Assembly: GCA_964534745.1 (NCBI GenBank)
Contig: CAZHQW010000007.1
Location: forward strand, 1-64,000
Origin: G020354785 sp964534745
GTDB taxonomy: Bacteria; Bacteroidota; Bacteroidia; Bacteroidales; UBA10428
DNA: 64,000 nucleotides
Direction: 5' to 3'
Shown here piece by piece: positions 63,415 through 64,000 of this stretch. The translations under genes and the position numbers were made by a program. Position 1 is the stretch's first letter. Every line of letters starts with the position of its first letter. The notes under the pieces were generated by a model. That model saw only the letters and a list, made by a program, of their open reading frames with translations. It was not told the origin of the DNA and did no database searches.

Positions 63415-64000
63415 TTAATTCATTATTAAAAGTTTTTCAAATTTTTCAGCCACCCTGCCATCATCTGTTTCTACCCTGACCCTGAAAGGATAAATCCCCT
63501 TTGAAAGCTTATCCCCGTTCATGTTCTTCCCGTCCCAGTAAATTGACTCCGAACGGTAGCCTGCAGATTGCTCTTCATTACTAATTGTAAGTATTAATCT
63601 TCCCGAAAGATCAAAGATGTCAACAGTAACTTTCAGGTTATTATATGGTTTGTTATGTTCGAACTGGAATACCGTATATTCTGTAACCGGATTGGGATAG
63701 TTGTACACTTTCTCGAGAATAATATCATCCGACTCTCTCACAATAAACTCGATTGTCTGTTCTGCAGAATTGTTAAAAATATCCCATACTTTTACTCTCA
63801 GGGAATGGGTTCCCCCGGTCAGGTCATTCATCTGGTATATAACTGTTCCACTGTTGTATTTGTCAACATCGGCGTGGTAATAATCATTAAGGACAATAAG
63901 CTCACTGATGTTCTCATCAAGGACTCCGATTATATCGTGCCCTATTCCGTTTCCAACAGTGTTTATCCCGTTTTCATCATTTATTACAGCATATATAACC
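63415..64000 (-). CDS. porU: Type IX secretion sortase PorU, C-terminal fragment
   Basis: Partial gene running off the right edge; 194 residues up to the stop at 63415. The reading frame continues beyond the internal Met at 63831: NDENGINTVGNGIGHDIIGVLDENISELIVLNDYY leads into YQMNDLTGGTHSLRVKVWDIFNNSAEQTIEF. The tail holds YNYPNPVTEYTVFQFEHNKP, VTVDIFDLSGRLILT, YWDGKNMNGDKLSKGIYPFRVRVE and EKFEKLLIMN. These match the C-terminal domain of PorU, the cysteine protease that removes sorting domains; the catalytic domain is outside the window. porV follows. Confidence 0.9.
   Translation of the reverse strand, partial: VIYAVINDENGINTVGNGIGHDIIGVLDENISELIVLNDYYHADVDKYNSGTVIYQMNDLTGGTHSLRVKVWDIFNNSAEQTIEFIVRESDDIILEKVYNYPNPVTEYTVFQFEHNKPYNNLKVTVDIFDLSGRLILTISNEEQSAGYRSESIYWDGKNMNGDKLSKGIYPFRVRVETDDGRVAEKFEKLLIMN

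Noticed and set aside
1..64000. CRISPR arrays, rRNA, tRNA and insertion sequences
   Set aside because: I looked for regularly spaced repeats, conserved rRNA/tRNA segments and transposase motifs in spacers and found none; a tRNA or Rfam scan would be decisive.

Overview
The window reads as a chromosomal segment of a Bacteroidota bacterium, most likely Bacteroidales-like and anaerobic; I do not resolve a lower rank. The reasons are SPI and lipoprotein exports typical of the phylum, type IX secretion (T9SS) components with cargo carrying C-terminal sorting domains, a SusD-like protein, TAnnTTTG promoter elements, and the conserved run CBS-nadK-DUF6089-uppS-bamA-skp-skp-murI. It looks like a metagenomic scaffold: it has three 100-N gaps, and two of them are flanked by exact 55-bp duplications that look like unmerged k-mer overlaps.

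Region by region. 1-2.8 kb: start of a surface protein, deoC, a small membrane protein broken by a false gap, gpmA and a DUF3795 protein. 2.8-10.6 kb: a carbohydrate-oriented block with a SusD-like protein (no SusC beside it), a mini sorting-domain protein, a GH30 xylanase-like lipoprotein (real gap over the nucleophile region), a DUF3108 protein, a GH5 lipoprotein and a secreted SGNH esterase with a sorting domain. 10.6-16.2 kb: M3 peptidase, lnt, POT-like transporter, small lipoprotein. 16.4-22.4 kb: an orphan sorting domain, a lone winged-helix regulator, then pth-rplY, prs, engB, manA, a Dabb protein and pdxJ. 22.5-31.1 kb: the envelope-biogenesis cluster. 31.1-35.8 kb: korAB, a secreted protein and panB. 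36-42 kb: dnaK, a YwqK/MORN-like protein, a T9SS-exported subtilase, xseAB. 42.2-47.6 kb: an SGNH protein and the four preQ0/preQ1 genes queF, queC, queE, queD in two units around a threonine aldolase and a methyltransferase. 47.7-50.7 kb: a thiE-like gene and thiC under a TPP riboswitch, then thioredoxin. 50.8-55.6 kb: cca, an EEP-family lipoprotein, a beta-helix lipoprotein, a GNAT enzyme. 55.6-60.8 kb: an outer membrane protein, TolC and a membrane-fusion protein with no inner-membrane pump, divergent from a sigma-54 response regulator. 60.9-64 kb: a nucleotidyltransferase and ispF ending inside one 21-bp palindrome, then porV and the C-terminal end of porU.

Together the genes describe an outer-membrane-rich, polysaccharide-using, ferredoxin-dependent Bacteroidota cell. 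porU-porV belongs to the machine that would export the sorting-domain proteins seen elsewhere in the window (mini CTD protein, SGNH esterase, subtilase). I found no IS element, CRISPR array, rRNA or tRNA, and no gene-free stretch over 300 bases. No clearly new multi-gene system is evident. The best leads are the palindrome that ends two genes, the SusD-like protein without SusC, the orphan sorting domain facing a receiver-less regulator, the dnaK upstream palindromes and the pump-less efflux operon with its GTACGAATA repeats.
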